Origin: Gammaproteobacteria bacterium
GTDB taxonomy: Bacteria > Pseudomonadota > Gammaproteobacteria > Pseudomonadales > IMCC2047
Reading direction: 5' to 3'
NCBI GenBank assembly: GCA_021773395.1
Contig: JAJFKB010000024.1
Location: forward strand, 1 to 64,000
DNA length: 64,000 bases
The translations under genes were made by a program, and so were the position numbers. The notes under the pieces are model-generated. The model ran no database searches. It was given only the letters and a program-made list of their open reading frames with translations, and was not told the origin of the DNA. How positions within the stretch are numbered: the first letter of the stretch is position 1; every line of letters begins with the position of its first letter. Shown here in pieces: positions 25,753 to 35,545 of this stretch.

Positions 25753-27666
25753 TCAAAATTGATAGGTGAGAGAAAATTCGATGCTATCAGACTGATCTAG
25801 AATACCTATTGGGGCATTCTGGCCTTTGTTGCCACTGTAAGTAATCCACTCTAGACGCGGCCGTAAGTTGCTCCCAAAAAATTGAAAATCAACCCGTTGC
25901 CGATAAAACGTTCCGTGGTTGTCTACATCACGAATGAATAATCCTTCAAAAACAAGGCTCTCATGCATGACAGGCATATTCCACAGGAAGGTTACAAATT
26001 GAGCATCCTTAGACACGGTATCAAAACCATACGGCGCTTGTTGCAACAAACCATCATCAGCATCAAATGTATGGAAATTGAAGAACTGGAAGCTCGTAAA
26101 TATAGACTTCATCTGTGTGTCCCAACCAGGGATCCACAGTGCATAGTCGAACCCGATCATGGTCGATAGCACATCACTCTCGGTATAAGCTAAAGAAGGT
26201 GCAATCACTAGCGCATTGGAGCCAGAAACTGTCGCCCCTGGAACAAATGGGTCGGCCGCTACTGATCGATTAAATGGCTTATTAAATTCGTAAGCCATTT
26301 CCAATCGTAATGTCGGAGAAACATCCTTTGGTCCGAACTCGAATTCAGCCATGTCACGTCCAAAGCTGAAACCAAGCACTTTTTGACGATGCTCGTAATC
26401 CAGGTTGAAATTGGCATTTACCGAACAGGGAATATCCCTCTCTGCGCCGCCGAAAACCGGGTCGATACAATTAGTCAGAGCCCCAGCGCTTATTGCTGAC
26501 AACGGGGCGACCCCCCCGTTAGACAGTGGAAATGCTATTGGAGAGCCAGCAGCAACGCTGCGAAGCCATGACAAATATCCACCGGGCGCATGAATAGCAC
26601 CTGTCGCATTCGCCAGATCAAGCGGCACAACAGTTGCTAATGCTTCATTGTTAAGCGCGCTACCCGCCACAACATTGGCACCGGTGAACTCAACGAGCGG
26701 CAGATCCTGCATGCCGTAAAAAGCGTTAACCGTAACCTCACCGCCTAGCGCATCAAATCGAAAGCGCATTGAATACTCGGCATCTTCAAAGCCAAAGTCC
26801 TCAGGTGTTTTATCCGTGAGGTTTGCACCAATACCAACCAGGCCGTAACCCGATACCGGGTCTTTTAACTCTGGGAACGGAAGACCATATATACCACCAG
26901 CGGTGAGGCTACTTGGTGTGGGGTTATTAATGACGAACTGAGAGTGCGTGGACTCCGGAGTAATATTGAATTCCAGGGTTGGCCGCTTCATGCCCAACGC
27001 TTCAAATGGTGCAGCAATGCCCAATCTGTTAAAGTTGAAATCCACCGATGCCATCCAGGCTGGAATACGGAGTTCGTCAGAGTCTCTGAATGCAAATCTT
27101 TCCCGAAGATCCTGAGCATTCAAAATATCAAGTAGGCGCAATCCATCGGATTGTCCCCAACCACGCTGGAATTTACCCACTTTTACTGTATAGCGACTCT
27201 TGGGATCTCGATATTTAATTGAGAGCTCCCGTAAAACCTCATCGATATCGTCGAAACGTCTAATTCCGTCCAAATCAGAGCAAAACGGGTCCGCTAACGT
27301 TCCTGCACACGAGGTGGTATTAAGACGGAAGGGTAAGCGGCCATTAAAGCCCGGCGAGGTTGGGTCTTGAAGACCCTGACCAGTATCAAAATCATCGCCA
27401 ATCGATGCAGACAAGTCAGCCCGATACCAAGCGTTGGCTATAAAAGTCCAGCTACTATTAGGGCGGTAAGAAAATTTTAGTTCGGCTGTGGTGTTACTGG
27501 GTCCGGTAACACCACCTTCCTCCTCCAGGTCATAAAGCAAGCTAACTCCTTGCCTTAAGCGGCCGTGCAAAGACCAATCCTCGCCGTTCCATCCAGAAAA
27601 GTCTGCATTAGCATCATAGACCATAGAGGTGAAAATCAACCCGAGTAATATCCGGTAGTATTTCAT
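25753..27666 (-). CDS. DUF1302 family outer-membrane protein
   Basis: About 637 residues. The start is ATG 27666, with AAGGAG eight bases upstream, and a signal peptide ends near DANA. Mature sequence begins with WNGEDWSLHGRLRQG and is rich in alternating beta strands ending in an aromatic residue (SLTYQF), as expected of an outer-membrane barrel. DUF1302 proteins travel with DUF1329 and MMPL/RND genes in many proteobacteria. The likely role is passage or binding of a hydrophobic compound at the outer membrane; the substrate is not known. Confidence 0.8.
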   Translation of the reverse strand: MKYYRILLGLIFTSMVYDANADFSGWNGEDWSLHGRLRQGVSLLYDLEEEGGVTGPSNTTAELKFSYRPNSSWTFIANAWYRADLSASIGDDFDTGQGLQDPTSPGFNGRLPFRLNTTSCAGTLADPFCSDLDGIRRFDDIDEVLRELSIKYRDPKSRYTVKVGKFQRGWGQSDGLRLLDILNAQDLRERFAFRDSDELRIPAWMASVDFNFNRLGIAAPFEALGMKRPTLEFNITPESTHSQFVINNPTPSSLTAGGIYGLPFPELKDPVSGYGLVGIGANLTDKTPEDFGFEDAEYSMRFRFDALGGEVTVNAFYGMQDLPLVEFTGANVVAGSALNNEALATVVPLDLANATGAIHAPGGYLSWLRSVAAGSPIAFPLSNGGVAPLSAISAGALTNCIDPVFGGAERDIPCSVNANFNLDYEHRQKVLGFSFGRDMAEFEFGPKDVSPTLRLEMAYEFNKPFNRSVAADPFVPGATVSGSNALVIAPSLAYTESDVLSTMIGFDYALWIPGWDTQMKSIFTSFQFFNFHTFDADDGLLQQAPYGFDTVSKDAQFVTFLWNMPVMHESLVFEGLFIRDVDNHGTFYRQRVDFQFFGSNLRPRLEWITYSGNKGQNAPIGILDQSDSIEFSLTYQF

Positions 27667-27754
27667 CGACAACTCTCCTTTATCTGTTTTATTGATGTTT
27701 TTTGGTTGTATGTTTGATTGTTTAATCCGACGCGAAAACTATTTCCCTGATTCC

Positions 27755-30166
27755 TCATACAGATTGACTCTGCGAGGTATTGAATTCTCTATTTAGTAAT
27801 TTTTGCTCTGAATCTGATTCCTGGTTTCGATGATGCTTTATATCCGCTTTCTCTGTAGCTGACATTTTTGGGGGAAAGATGGAACGAGGCCGTAAAGCAG
27901 CGAAAGCGGCGGGCACAAACAAAAGCGAGCCCAGCATATTCATTAATAAAACCAGTCCGAGGAGCATCCCCATCTCTGCCTGAAATCGTAGCGGCGAAAA
28001 AAATACCCAAGGCAGCAAAGGAGCGGTCATTGCCACAGCTGTCACAAAAATAGCATTGCCCGCAGAGCGCAATGCGTTGTGAATAGAGTCAACTACATCT
28101 CCGCATTTGCGATACTCTTCTTTAATGCGATCTACCATGTAGATGCCATAATCAACACCTAAGCCAACACCCAGAGCCGCCAAGGGCAAAGTACTCACAT
28201 TCAAACCAACGCCCTTCCAGGCCATAAATGCATAGGTTAAAAAGTTAGCCGTTGCGAGACTGAACAGTAGAATCAGACTGGTGGTAAACGACCTGTAATA
28301 GATTAATATGCACAACGCTATCACAACGGCAATGGCCATCATGGTCTTCACATTACTTTGGCGAATTTCCTCATTCAGCGCCTCAACAATCCCTACCTGT
28401 CCGCCGCTATACAGGAATTCAGCATCGGATTGATTTCCGTCCTGCTCCTCGAAAAATTCATCAAGTGCATTTCTGAGGGCGGCGATCGTCTGCGCACTGT
28501 GGTCTTCGATGTATAAGGAAACGTTACCGATCTCCCAGGTTTTATTTGTGTATGCCGCAAAGTCTCCTGGCTCTCCGCGCGAACGGAATAGATAGATGTT
28601 AAATCCAATTTCCTCGGTGCTATCCGGGATCAACTCATAGGAAGGGTCTCCTTCATAAAGCACGGAATTAACCAGCTTGATCACGGGTACTAGACTCTGA
28701 GCTTGCCGCGCTTCACTGACGTGCTCATAAATATATCGATCAAGTGACTCGATGGTGTGATAGACACGCGGGTCAAGCATGGTTTTTTCATCACCCTCAA
28801 TATAGACCTGCAGAACATCCGTACCGAGCCGTGAATACCGCGTATTAATTGACTCCACATCAAGGTTAAAACGAGACTCCGGCCACAAAATCGCACTTCC
28901 CTTGGTGTCTCCTACTTCTATCTTAGTGGCGTAAAAAGCGCCCGATATCAACACGAGCGTTGTAATACCGATAACGATATACTTGTGATCCTCAAGCTCA
29001 ATCACTTCTCCCCAGATCTTATCTACAAACCTGGATCCTCGCTTGTGAAAGCGTGGTTTAGGCAGCAGGCACAACAAGGCCGTGGAAAAAAGCAAAGCCG
29101 GCGCAATCGAGAGCAACCAAATTCCACAGATCAGCGCCAATGACTGGATGCTTGGTATTTTGGCAAGCCCAAGCACACCAAAACCTGCGGCATCAGTAAT
29201 GATGGCGGCGGTACTAGGTATCAGAATCACCCCAAGCGTAATGCGAGCACATTGGCGTAAACTGCCCCCGTTTTTCTCAAGATTCTCAAGCACTCTCGAG
29301 GTAAGCTGGACACCGTGCGAGAGTACAATCGCAAAAATAAAGGCTGGCAGTAGAATAAGCAGCGGGTCCAGGTTATAACCGGTGAATCCCATTGCTCCGA
29401 GACCCCAAACCGTTGCTACGCTTGCAGTAAAAATGGGTACGAATACTCCAAACCAACTCCTGAAATAGGCGTACAGGACAACAGCCACGATCAAAAGGGA
29501 AACGCACAGTATTAGGTACATTTCCTGAAGCGACTTGTATATGTAACCGAGCAGAATGGGCCGCCCAGCAACATGAAGGGATACCGAGGCATCCTCCTCG
29601 GACCCGCGAAGGGTTTCGAAGAATTGCAACACTTCTTCGAAATCCGCCGTGTCATTGAAATCAGCGATGATCATAGCCGAGCGTTCGTCATCGGAAACAA
29701 GGAAACCCCGATACTGGTTATTCACCGAGCGACGGAACACGGCCAGATCCTCTGCCGTTTTCGGCAAATCAGGCCACATGATGGCATCGACTTCCACGCT
29801 CCCACCACCACCAGAGATCGATTTTGTTTTGCGTAACGCAAGACTTTGATTGAGATGACGAATACTCTCCGGATGGTAGTAGACCTCGTCCGCAATACGT
29901 TTGTATTTTTCGAGAAATGGTACTGAATAAATGGAATCTTCCGTTGTACTAATTTCTATCAGAGTGGTATTTGCACCACCGAACTGCGCGGTAAACCTCT
30001 TTACAAATTCGACGTTCTTCGCCTCGGTCGGCATCATCTCCTCCAAGACGACGTTAAACGACAATTTGGTAACAGCATAGTAAGCAGGCACAGCAGTCAA
30101 ACCAAGCATGATAATGAACACAACAAGTGGCCGACCCGATATAAGTTTCGCGATTGAATGATTCAT
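27755..30166 (-). CDS. MMPL/RND-superfamily transporter
   Basis: An 803-residue inner-membrane protein with the duplicated layout of the MMPL/HpnN branch of RND proteins: one helix at the N-terminus, a periplasmic domain, helices at about 210-370, a second periplasmic domain, and helices at about 620-770. The second half carries GVGLGVDYGIYMVDRIKEE, a signature of this family's proton-relay helix region. Its start overlaps the YCF48 gene's stop as ATGA. No adaptor (MFP) or TolC partner is adjacent, so it may work with the DUF1302/DUF1329 proteins. Direction of transport is unknown. Confidence 0.85.
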   Translation of the reverse strand: MNHSIAKLISGRPLVVFIIMLGLTAVPAYYAVTKLSFNVVLEEMMPTEAKNVEFVKRFTAQFGGANTTLIEISTTEDSIYSVPFLEKYKRIADEVYYHPESIRHLNQSLALRKTKSISGGGGSVEVDAIMWPDLPKTAEDLAVFRRSVNNQYRGFLVSDDERSAMIIADFNDTADFEEVLQFFETLRGSEEDASVSLHVAGRPILLGYIYKSLQEMYLILCVSLLIVAVVLYAYFRSWFGVFVPIFTASVATVWGLGAMGFTGYNLDPLLILLPAFIFAIVLSHGVQLTSRVLENLEKNGGSLRQCARITLGVILIPSTAAIITDAAGFGVLGLAKIPSIQSLALICGIWLLSIAPALLFSTALLCLLPKPRFHKRGSRFVDKIWGEVIELEDHKYIVIGITTLVLISGAFYATKIEVGDTKGSAILWPESRFNLDVESINTRYSRLGTDVLQVYIEGDEKTMLDPRVYHTIESLDRYIYEHVSEARQAQSLVPVIKLVNSVLYEGDPSYELIPDSTEEIGFNIYLFRSRGEPGDFAAYTNKTWEIGNVSLYIEDHSAQTIAALRNALDEFFEEQDGNQSDAEFLYSGGQVGIVEALNEEIRQSNVKTMMAIAVVIALCILIYYRSFTTSLILLFSLATANFLTYAFMAWKGVGLNVSTLPLAALGVGLGVDYGIYMVDRIKEEYRKCGDVVDSIHNALRSAGNAIFVTAVAMTAPLLPWVFFSPLRFQAEMGMLLGLVLLMNMLGSLLFVPAAFAALRPRSIFPPKMSATEKADIKHHRNQESDSEQKLLNREFNTSQSQSV

Positions 30167-31215
30167 TGGGACACCCCCTTAGGAGCAAAAGTCACGTTGC
30201 CTGAAACTCCTAGGTTTGCCGCGCTCGAAAAACTATTTTTATGCAGCGAACCGGAAACGATCGACCCTCTGATACCAACCAACCAGAACTGGTCATCTCC
30301 AATCACCTCTGCCCCGCCATACCACACAAACGGGAGCTGAATACTGGAGTCAGGCTCGAGATGAGTTACTCCGCCATCTTCCACTAAGGCAACGACAGAT
30401 CGGCCCGCTGCAAGGATGCGTCCTCTTCCAGCCGTCGCCACCGTAAAGAAAGGCTCAGTAGTGAGTGATTCGATAATGGAAGTAGCTACTAAGGGTGTAT
30501 TGCTGCTCAGACCTTTGGCCTGAGGCTTGATGGTAATCGCAAGAAGCATGCCATCCAGGCCCGCGGCGATGGCTTCAACTTCATTACTGTGAACAACTTC
30601 GAGCAGAGTCTCATCAATCCCCGTCTCTTGTACGATCCATGTCGAGCCACCGTTATTAGTGATCGCAACGACACCAAATTCCCCAACCAAAATTGCACTT
30701 TGAGCGCTGATTGCGCTTATCCCATGCAGGTGGGGTAGATCACGGCCCTTATAACCAGTTAGGACTTGGGGATGCCAAGAAGCACCGCCATCATCGGTGC
30801 TCAGAATTGTGGCGTCATGCCCGACAGCCCAACCGTGATCGCTATCAGCGAACGCGGTATCGCGAAGATACACGCCAGGCAGCCGATGTTGAACCTTCCA
30901 CGAATCGCCACCATTATCAGTATGCAAAATTGTTCCACGATGCCCGGCTATCCAGCCTTGCTTCTCATCGACGAACGAGACACGCCGAAATAATTCGTCC
31001 TCACCAACGTGTGACCACTCCCAGGTTAGACCACCGTCGCGTGTACGGAGCAAGCTTCCTGCGTAACCTGTAACATAACCAATGGAAGGTGATACGAAAT
31101 CTACGCCGAAGAGGTTATCAGGCCACAGACGCACTTTATCTGCACCAAAGGCTGTATGACCGAACACCGTCGCCAGAATAGCCGCACATAGCAATACAAC
31201 CTTAGCTTTTTTCAA
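30163..31215 (-). CDS. YCF48/BNR-repeat exported protein
   Basis: A 350-residue protein with a signal peptide (cleavage near TAFGA, residue 24) and several repeats of the form TRDGGLTW, TDNGGDSW, TDDGGASW and NNGGSTW, characteristic of YCF48/BNR beta-propellers as in photosystem II assembly factor HCF136. In non-photosynthetic proteobacteria such proteins sit next to RND transporters of the MMPL type. It is the first gene of the module and overlaps the transporter gene by four bases. It probably serves as a periplasmic assembly or accessory factor; no enzyme function is visible. Confidence 0.8.
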   Translation of the reverse strand: MKKAKVVLLCAAILATVFGHTAFGADKVRLWPDNLFGVDFVSPSIGYVTGYAGSLLRTRDGGLTWEWSHVGEDELFRRVSFVDEKQGWIAGHRGTILHTDNGGDSWKVQHRLPGVYLRDTAFADSDHGWAVGHDATILSTDDGGASWHPQVLTGYKGRDLPHLHGISAISAQSAILVGEFGVVAITNNGGSTWIVQETGIDETLLEVVHSNEVEAIAAGLDGMLLAITIKPQAKGLSSNTPLVATSIIESLTTEPFFTVATAGRGRILAAGRSVVALVEDGGVTHLEPDSSIQLPFVWYGGAEVIGDDQFWLVGIRGSIVSGSLHKNSFSSAANLGVSGNVTFAPKGVSQ

Positions 31216-31281
31216 ACCTTTCCCCCTAAGTTACAGTGGCATCTCAATTTCAATACTTGGAAATCCGGCCAACCACGTAAA

Positions 31282-31315
31282 TGCAGCCCAATTGATTTAG
31301 ATCAATTGGGCTGCA
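31282..31315. promoter_or_regulatory. Perfect 15-bp inverted repeat upstream of the envelope module
   Basis: TGCAGCCCAATTGAT (31,282-31,296) is exactly complementary to ATCAATTGGGCTGCA (31,301-31,315) around TTAG. It lies 67-100 bases before the first gene of the module, inside an AT-rich stretch that reads like a promoter. It could be an operator, a 5'-leader hairpin, or a terminator for something arriving from the left. The rest of 31,216-31,651 has no convincing gene apart from a 48-codon ORF at 31,576-31,722 that I cannot identify. Confidence 0.5.
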
Positions 31316-31651
31316 CTATATATAAAATATTTTTTTGTATAAATAATCAATATTAAATATATCTAATGCATATATGTATTAGTGATGTGACAAAGCCAAA
31401 TCTCATTAGGGCTTTCTAAAGTGGTTAACTCAGGTGGATTTAAGATGGTATCGAGAGGTTTAAATAACTAAACAAACTAGACCTATACCGTTGATTTATA
31501 GACAAAATAGACTGGTTTGTACCATTTAATTCGGACACTTCACTAAGTAAGTAAACTTATTGACAGAGGTGAATAATGTCTAACAAAAATAAACCCCGCA
31601 AACAACTTAGCTCTGAATTCAACATCGAATCTGGAATTGCTAACAGGCACC

Positions 31652-31978
31652 CTAATTTTGATGTTTTATCCAAGGCCCTTGTAAGTGCCCCAACCAGCCG
31701 TCCTGTTTTCCTAATGCGGTAAGGATATTTCTGATAGTCAGCCAATGCCGGTATCGCGTGGCGGATTTGAGATGCTTTGTTTGGGTCTCCAGATACCAGC
31801 GCAGATGTTTTAATTGATATTGATACGGCCCGACCTGATAGCGTTGCCAGATCGATACGGCAATTTGGTTCGCGCGCCGCGTTTGCTCCTTCACTCGGGT
31901 TTGCCGGTTACCACTGAGTTTACGACTGATCAGGTATTCCATATGCCGAATCGCTTTTTGTTGATTGGCAGGTCTCAT
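31652..31978 (-). CDS. Small basic protein, probable partner of the second integrase
   Basis: A 108-residue basic protein, rich in Arg, Lys and Gln, with a YLISRKLSGNRQTRVKEQT segment and a GPYQYQLKHLRWYLETQTKH segment. I recall similar ORFs close to integrases of the Phage_int_SAM_2/Integrase_1 type, one of which lies at 38,826-39,773; the two are now 7 kb apart. GGAGAAACGC before the ATG is a plausible ribosome-binding site. Function is unknown; DNA binding is plausible from its composition. Confidence 0.55.
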   Translation of the reverse strand: MRPANQQKAIRHMEYLISRKLSGNRQTRVKEQTRRANQIAVSIWQRYQVGPYQYQLKHLRWYLETQTKHLKSATRYRHWLTIRNILTALGKQDGWLGHLQGPWIKHQN

Positions 31979-32075
31979 GCGTTTCTCCGTCTATTTTTCT
32001 TTCCTATTCTTCCTTGTTTTGCGCTGTTTTCTCTATTTTTTGCTGTTTGCTTAGCGACTTCCACCAACGTAGACA

Positions 32076-32193
32076 TTATGCAAAGCTTTACATAAAGTGT
32101 ATTTAGGCACGTAAGTGCTTATGTAAACTAACGCCCTTGAAGCCCAATAGAATCAGCCAATTAACTCCAGAATACTTTACATAATACTTCCGG
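32076..32193 (+). repeat. Left site module with TTATGYAAAG decamers and an integrase-gene tail
   Basis: The decamer TTATGYAAAG (or complement, one with a final C) occurs at 32,076, 32,086, 32,119 and 32,175; the first two form TTATGCAAAGCTTTACATAA. Bases 32,100-32,193 correspond, inverted and with identical spacing, to 38,747-38,840. At 32,097-32,114 the plus strand encodes VYLGT and a stop, like the AYLGT end of the integrase at 38,826. This looks like the end of a second, deleted integrase copy plus its recombination site. Confidence 0.6.
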
Positions 32194-32242
32194 TATTTTT
32201 AGGAGGCCATAATGGCTTCTGATAGATATTGGAGAATTATGT

Positions 32243-33526
32243 ATGTCTTCTCAGAAACGCACATTAAAAAACCTTTCATTGGATGACCTGGTATTTGGTG
32301 CTTTAAGTCAGCTTCAAGTACTTAAGTATGACCAACGGTCAATACGTCGATATCAAACTGTATGGCGAAAACTAATAGCCTATGCAAAGGTAACTGAATA
32401 TAAGGGCAAGCTACGCGAGCAGCTCATCCTAGATTTCTTGAAGCAGCAGGAGATTGATCCAAAGTTACCAACCTACACCTATTCAGGCTGGAAACGACAT
32501 GCCGCACATGGATTAACTCTATTGTGGCATTATGCCCGCTATGGCTATTTCGAGCGCATCCAAACACATCTCGAAAAGCTCAGCATCCCCGTGTCCATGC
32601 AAAAGAGCTTGCACGAGTATAAAAAGTACTGCGAAGAGGAACGTTATCTCAGCCCCGGAACTGTCGGCCAATGCATCATGCATGTTGGCTCGTTTCTGGA
32701 CTTCCTAGGAAGGCGTAATGTAAAAAAATTTAGTCAAATAGAGCCAGAAGACCTTTCTGATTTTGTTTATTCCCTGTCTCGTTATAGGCAAAAAACGGTG
32801 GCCTCAATAGTTTCTTTTGTACGGGTGTATCTGAGGTATCTTTTTTATACGGGCAAACTAACAATCGATTTCAGCGAAAGCTTGCCTGCTGTTAATTTCC
32901 CACACAGAGCAGAAATCCCCTCTGTGTGGGATAAAAACTTAATGCCTATATTGCTGGATAAGGTCGATAGGCATTCGCCCAGAGGCAAACGAGATTATGC
33001 CATTTTGCTACTAGCCTGCAGATTGGGATTGCGATTCAGTGATATCCGCTCACTGAAGCTCGATTACATTGACTGGGAAGCGGAGACAATCACCTTTACT
33101 CAAGTAAAAACAAGATCTCCGCTACGTTTACCCCTAACGGACGAAGTAGGTAGAGCGCTGATTGATTATATAAAGTTAGCCCGACCAAAAACGCAGTATC
33201 GTGAAGTGTTTTTACGTTTGAGACCACAGGCCAAACCGTTTAACAACGACATTCATCTATCTCATATCATCGGTTACTGGCGAGATCTTGCTGGCATCCA
33301 CTTTAAAAGCCCGCAACGGCAAGGGCTGCATTCATTGCGGCACTCCTTAGCAACACACTTGCTAGAAGATAACGCACCTTTTTCTTTGATTGCCGATATC
33401 TTAGGGCACGCCTCTATGGCTTCAACGATGATCTATGCGAAAGCGAGCGTCGAAACTCTGCGGCAAGTTCCATTGCCATTACAGGAGGTGGAAGATGAAA
33501 ACAAAACACAAAATCATAGCCTATAA
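32243..33526 (+). CDS. ritA: RIT tyrosine recombinase, first gene
   Basis: A 427-residue tyrosine recombinase. A SAM-like DNA-binding part lies at about residues 120-210. The catalytic domain has the first Arg in ACRLGLRFSDIRSL, HSLRHSLATHLL as the HxxR box, LGHASM as the third His box and Y in STMIYAKAS. GGAG at 32,231 supports ATG 32243. It overlaps the second recombinase gene by 32 bases. The family performs site-specific strand exchange; in RIT elements all three are thought to act together. Confidence 0.82.
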   Translation: MSSQKRTLKNLSLDDLVFGALSQLQVLKYDQRSIRRYQTVWRKLIAYAKVTEYKGKLREQLILDFLKQQEIDPKLPTYTYSGWKRHAAHGLTLLWHYARYGYFERIQTHLEKLSIPVSMQKSLHEYKKYCEEERYLSPGTVGQCIMHVGSFLDFLGRRNVKKFSQIEPEDLSDFVYSLSRYRQKTVASIVSFVRVYLRYLFYTGKLTIDFSESLPAVNFPHRAEIPSVWDKNLMPILLDKVDRHSPRGKRDYAILLLACRLGLRFSDIRSLKLDYIDWEAETITFTQVKTRSPLRLPLTDEVGRALIDYIKLARPKTQYREVFLRLRPQAKPFNNDIHLSHIIGYWRDLAGIHFKSPQRQGLHSLRHSLATHLLEDNAPFSLIADILGHASMASTMIYAKASVETLRQVPLPLQEVEDENKTQNHSL

Positions 33527-34487
33527 AAGCCCTCTAGCACCATTTATGGAGCGGCTCGTTTGTGAAAAGCGGGCTAGCGGATGTAAGTATGATGCGCCAG
33601 CGCAGGTGCTCAAGGATTTGGACCAATTCCTTTGTGATACAACCTCCAAACAAAATGAATTTCCTAAAACGCTTGTATTGCAATGGCTGGCGCAGCACCG
33701 AAAAGAGGCGGCATCAACACACCAGCGTCGAATCATCATGGTTCGGCAACTCTCTCGAATGATGATAAGGCTGGGTTACTCCGCTTATGTCCCGCCAGAA
33801 GGTTGTGGTCCTCGTCGCTGCTATAACTTCTCTCCAAAAATTTTGACGCAATCGGAGGTTCGTAAAATCATCCAGGCTGCTGATAGAATTACGCCGAGTG
33901 CTAAGTCGCCTATTCGCCATATCATAATGCCCGAGGTCTTTCGCTTGTTGTATCACTGTGGTTTTCGACTGAGCGAGGTGCTGACTCTGAGAGTTCGTGA
34001 TGTTGATCTTCAGCAAGGCGTGTTTACTGTGCGGCAGGGAAAGTTTAACAAAGACCGATTAGTGCCGCCCTCTATAGAGATGGTAGAACGTTTACGAATT
34101 TATACCGAGAAAATTAAAAACCGGTCTTTGACAAAAAGAACTAGTAACGAGTATTTCTTCCCCTCTCTTCAGCAATCCGCTTGGCATAATTCATCGATCT
34201 ACCACTTGTACCGAAAGTTGTTGATGCAATCAGGAATTCCTCATGGTGGTCGAGGAAAAGGCCCAAGATTACATGATCTACGCCATACATTTGCCGTTCA
34301 TCGACTATTGAGGTGGTATGAAGAAGGTGCTGATCTGAATGCCAAGTTACCTTTCCTTGTAGCCTATCTAGGTCACAAGGATTTCACTGGTACGCAGAAA
34401 TACCTTCATCTGACGGCCGAGTTATTTCCTAACCTGATCATTCGTATGAATCATCAATTTGGCGGTGTTATACCGCAAGGACGATGA
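33495..34487 (+). CDS. ritB: RIT tyrosine recombinase, second gene
   Basis: About 330 residues from ATG 33495, which has GGAGG nearby upstream. The catalytic residues are all visible: Arg in HCGFRLSEVLTLRV, LHDLRHTFAVHRLL, LGHKDF and Tyr in TQKYLHLT. The start lies within the end of the first gene, and its stop overlaps the third gene's ATG as ATGA. It appears intact. I infer RIT membership from the trio arrangement. Confidence 0.82.
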   Translation: MKTKHKIIAYKSPLAPFMERLVCEKRASGCKYDAPAQVLKDLDQFLCDTTSKQNEFPKTLVLQWLAQHRKEAASTHQRRIIMVRQLSRMMIRLGYSAYVPPEGCGPRRCYNFSPKILTQSEVRKIIQAADRITPSAKSPIRHIIMPEVFRLLYHCGFRLSEVLTLRVRDVDLQQGVFTVRQGKFNKDRLVPPSIEMVERLRIYTEKIKNRSLTKRTSNEYFFPSLQQSAWHNSSIYHLYRKLLMQSGIPHGGRGKGPRLHDLRHTFAVHRLLRWYEEGADLNAKLPFLVAYLGHKDFTGTQKYLHLTAELFPNLIIRMNHQFGGVIPQGR

Positions 34488-35477
34488 TCATGAAACCAAC
34501 GAATCTATCAAGCCACTTAACTCGATTCCTCAGTCATTACCTTGCATACCAGCGAAATTTAAGCCCGAATACGGTTAAAGCGTATCGTGATGTGTTTGTA
34601 TTGCTACTACGATTTTGCCGTGATGTGAAAGGTATTTCTATTGAAAGACTGCGACTAGAACAAATCGATGTTGAACTGGTTAATGAATTTCTAGACCATC
34701 TAAAGAAGGAACGCCACGGCTCTATCCGAACAGTCAACCAACGATTGGCGGTGTTGCATGCATTCTCTCGGTATATCCAAGTAGAGGAGCCATCACTCTT
34801 ACTGCAATCCCAACGCATACTCGCAATGCCACTACGTCGTTATATTCGAAATGAAGTAGCCTACCTGCCTAAAGATCACCTCGCCGTGCTTTTGGCTCAG
34901 CCAGATATCAAAAGGTCTCCTGGCAGGCGGGATGCCGTCCTATTGAGCGTGTTTTATGATACTGGGGCTCGCGTGCAAGAACTTATAGACATGACAGCCG
35001 GAGACATACGACTAGAGGCACCCGCTCAAGTTAGAATTTTAGGGAAGGGGCGTAAAATTCGGGTTGTTCCGATAATGGGTAATACGGTCAATTTATTGCA
35101 GCTGTTTTTACCTGAAAATAATCTAATGCTTCCTGAAAATTATGATCACCCTGTGTTTCGAAATAAGCACGGCAACAAATTGACGCGCATGGGTGCACCT
35201 TCAGGGCCTGCGACAGGAACATCCAGAGTTTAGACAAAAAGTTACCCCTCACACACTAAGACACACCAAAGCAATGCACCTAGTTCAAGGCGGTGTTTCT
35301 CTGGATATAATTCGTGATTTCTTAGGTCATGTGGATATCAAAACTACGGAAATCTATGCGAGAGCCAGCCTTGAAATGAAGCGGGCGGCATTAGAGAAGG
35401 TCAGTCCAGCGCCAATACCTAACATTCCATCGTGGAAGGAAAATAAATCATTGCTGCAATGGCTACAAGGTATATAA
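34484..35477 (+). pseudogene. ritC: RIT tyrosine recombinase, third gene, frameshifted
   Basis: The first 249 codons (34,484-35,233) contain the N-terminal domain and first catalytic Arg region (YDTGARVQELIDMT). The rest, with PHTLRHTKAMHLV, FLGHVD and TEIYARAS, lies in the next frame (35,193-35,477). The frames meet near 35,190, after KHGNKLTRMG, requiring a +1 shift. No slippery sequence typical of programmed frameshifting is obvious, so I read this as a mutation. Without the shift the protein lacks HxxR and the tyrosine nucleophile. Confidence 0.75.
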
Positions 35478-35545
35478 AGGAAATGGACTTCAAGAGCAGG
35501 ATACGCGATCCTCCTATGGTATCGAATAATAAAATGGATTCTGGA

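Larger units (their letters stand above)
32164..35545 (+). mobile_element. RIT-type element (three tandem tyrosine recombinases)
   Basis: Three overlapping tyrosine-recombinase genes in the same direction match the 'recombinase in trio' layout. Both ends carry related sequence in opposite orientation: CTCCAGAAT...CCGGTAT...TAGGAGG on the left (32,164-32,206) and, on the complementary strand, CTCCAGAAT...CGATACC...TAGGAGG on the right (35,508-35,545). Exact ends were not determined. The third gene is frameshifted, so the element is probably immobile by itself. Confidence 0.75.

Noticed and set aside
34484-35477. Programmed frameshift in the third RIT gene
   Set aside because: No slippery heptamer or downstream structure stands out near 35,190, and the overlap point falls in a non-repetitive sequence.
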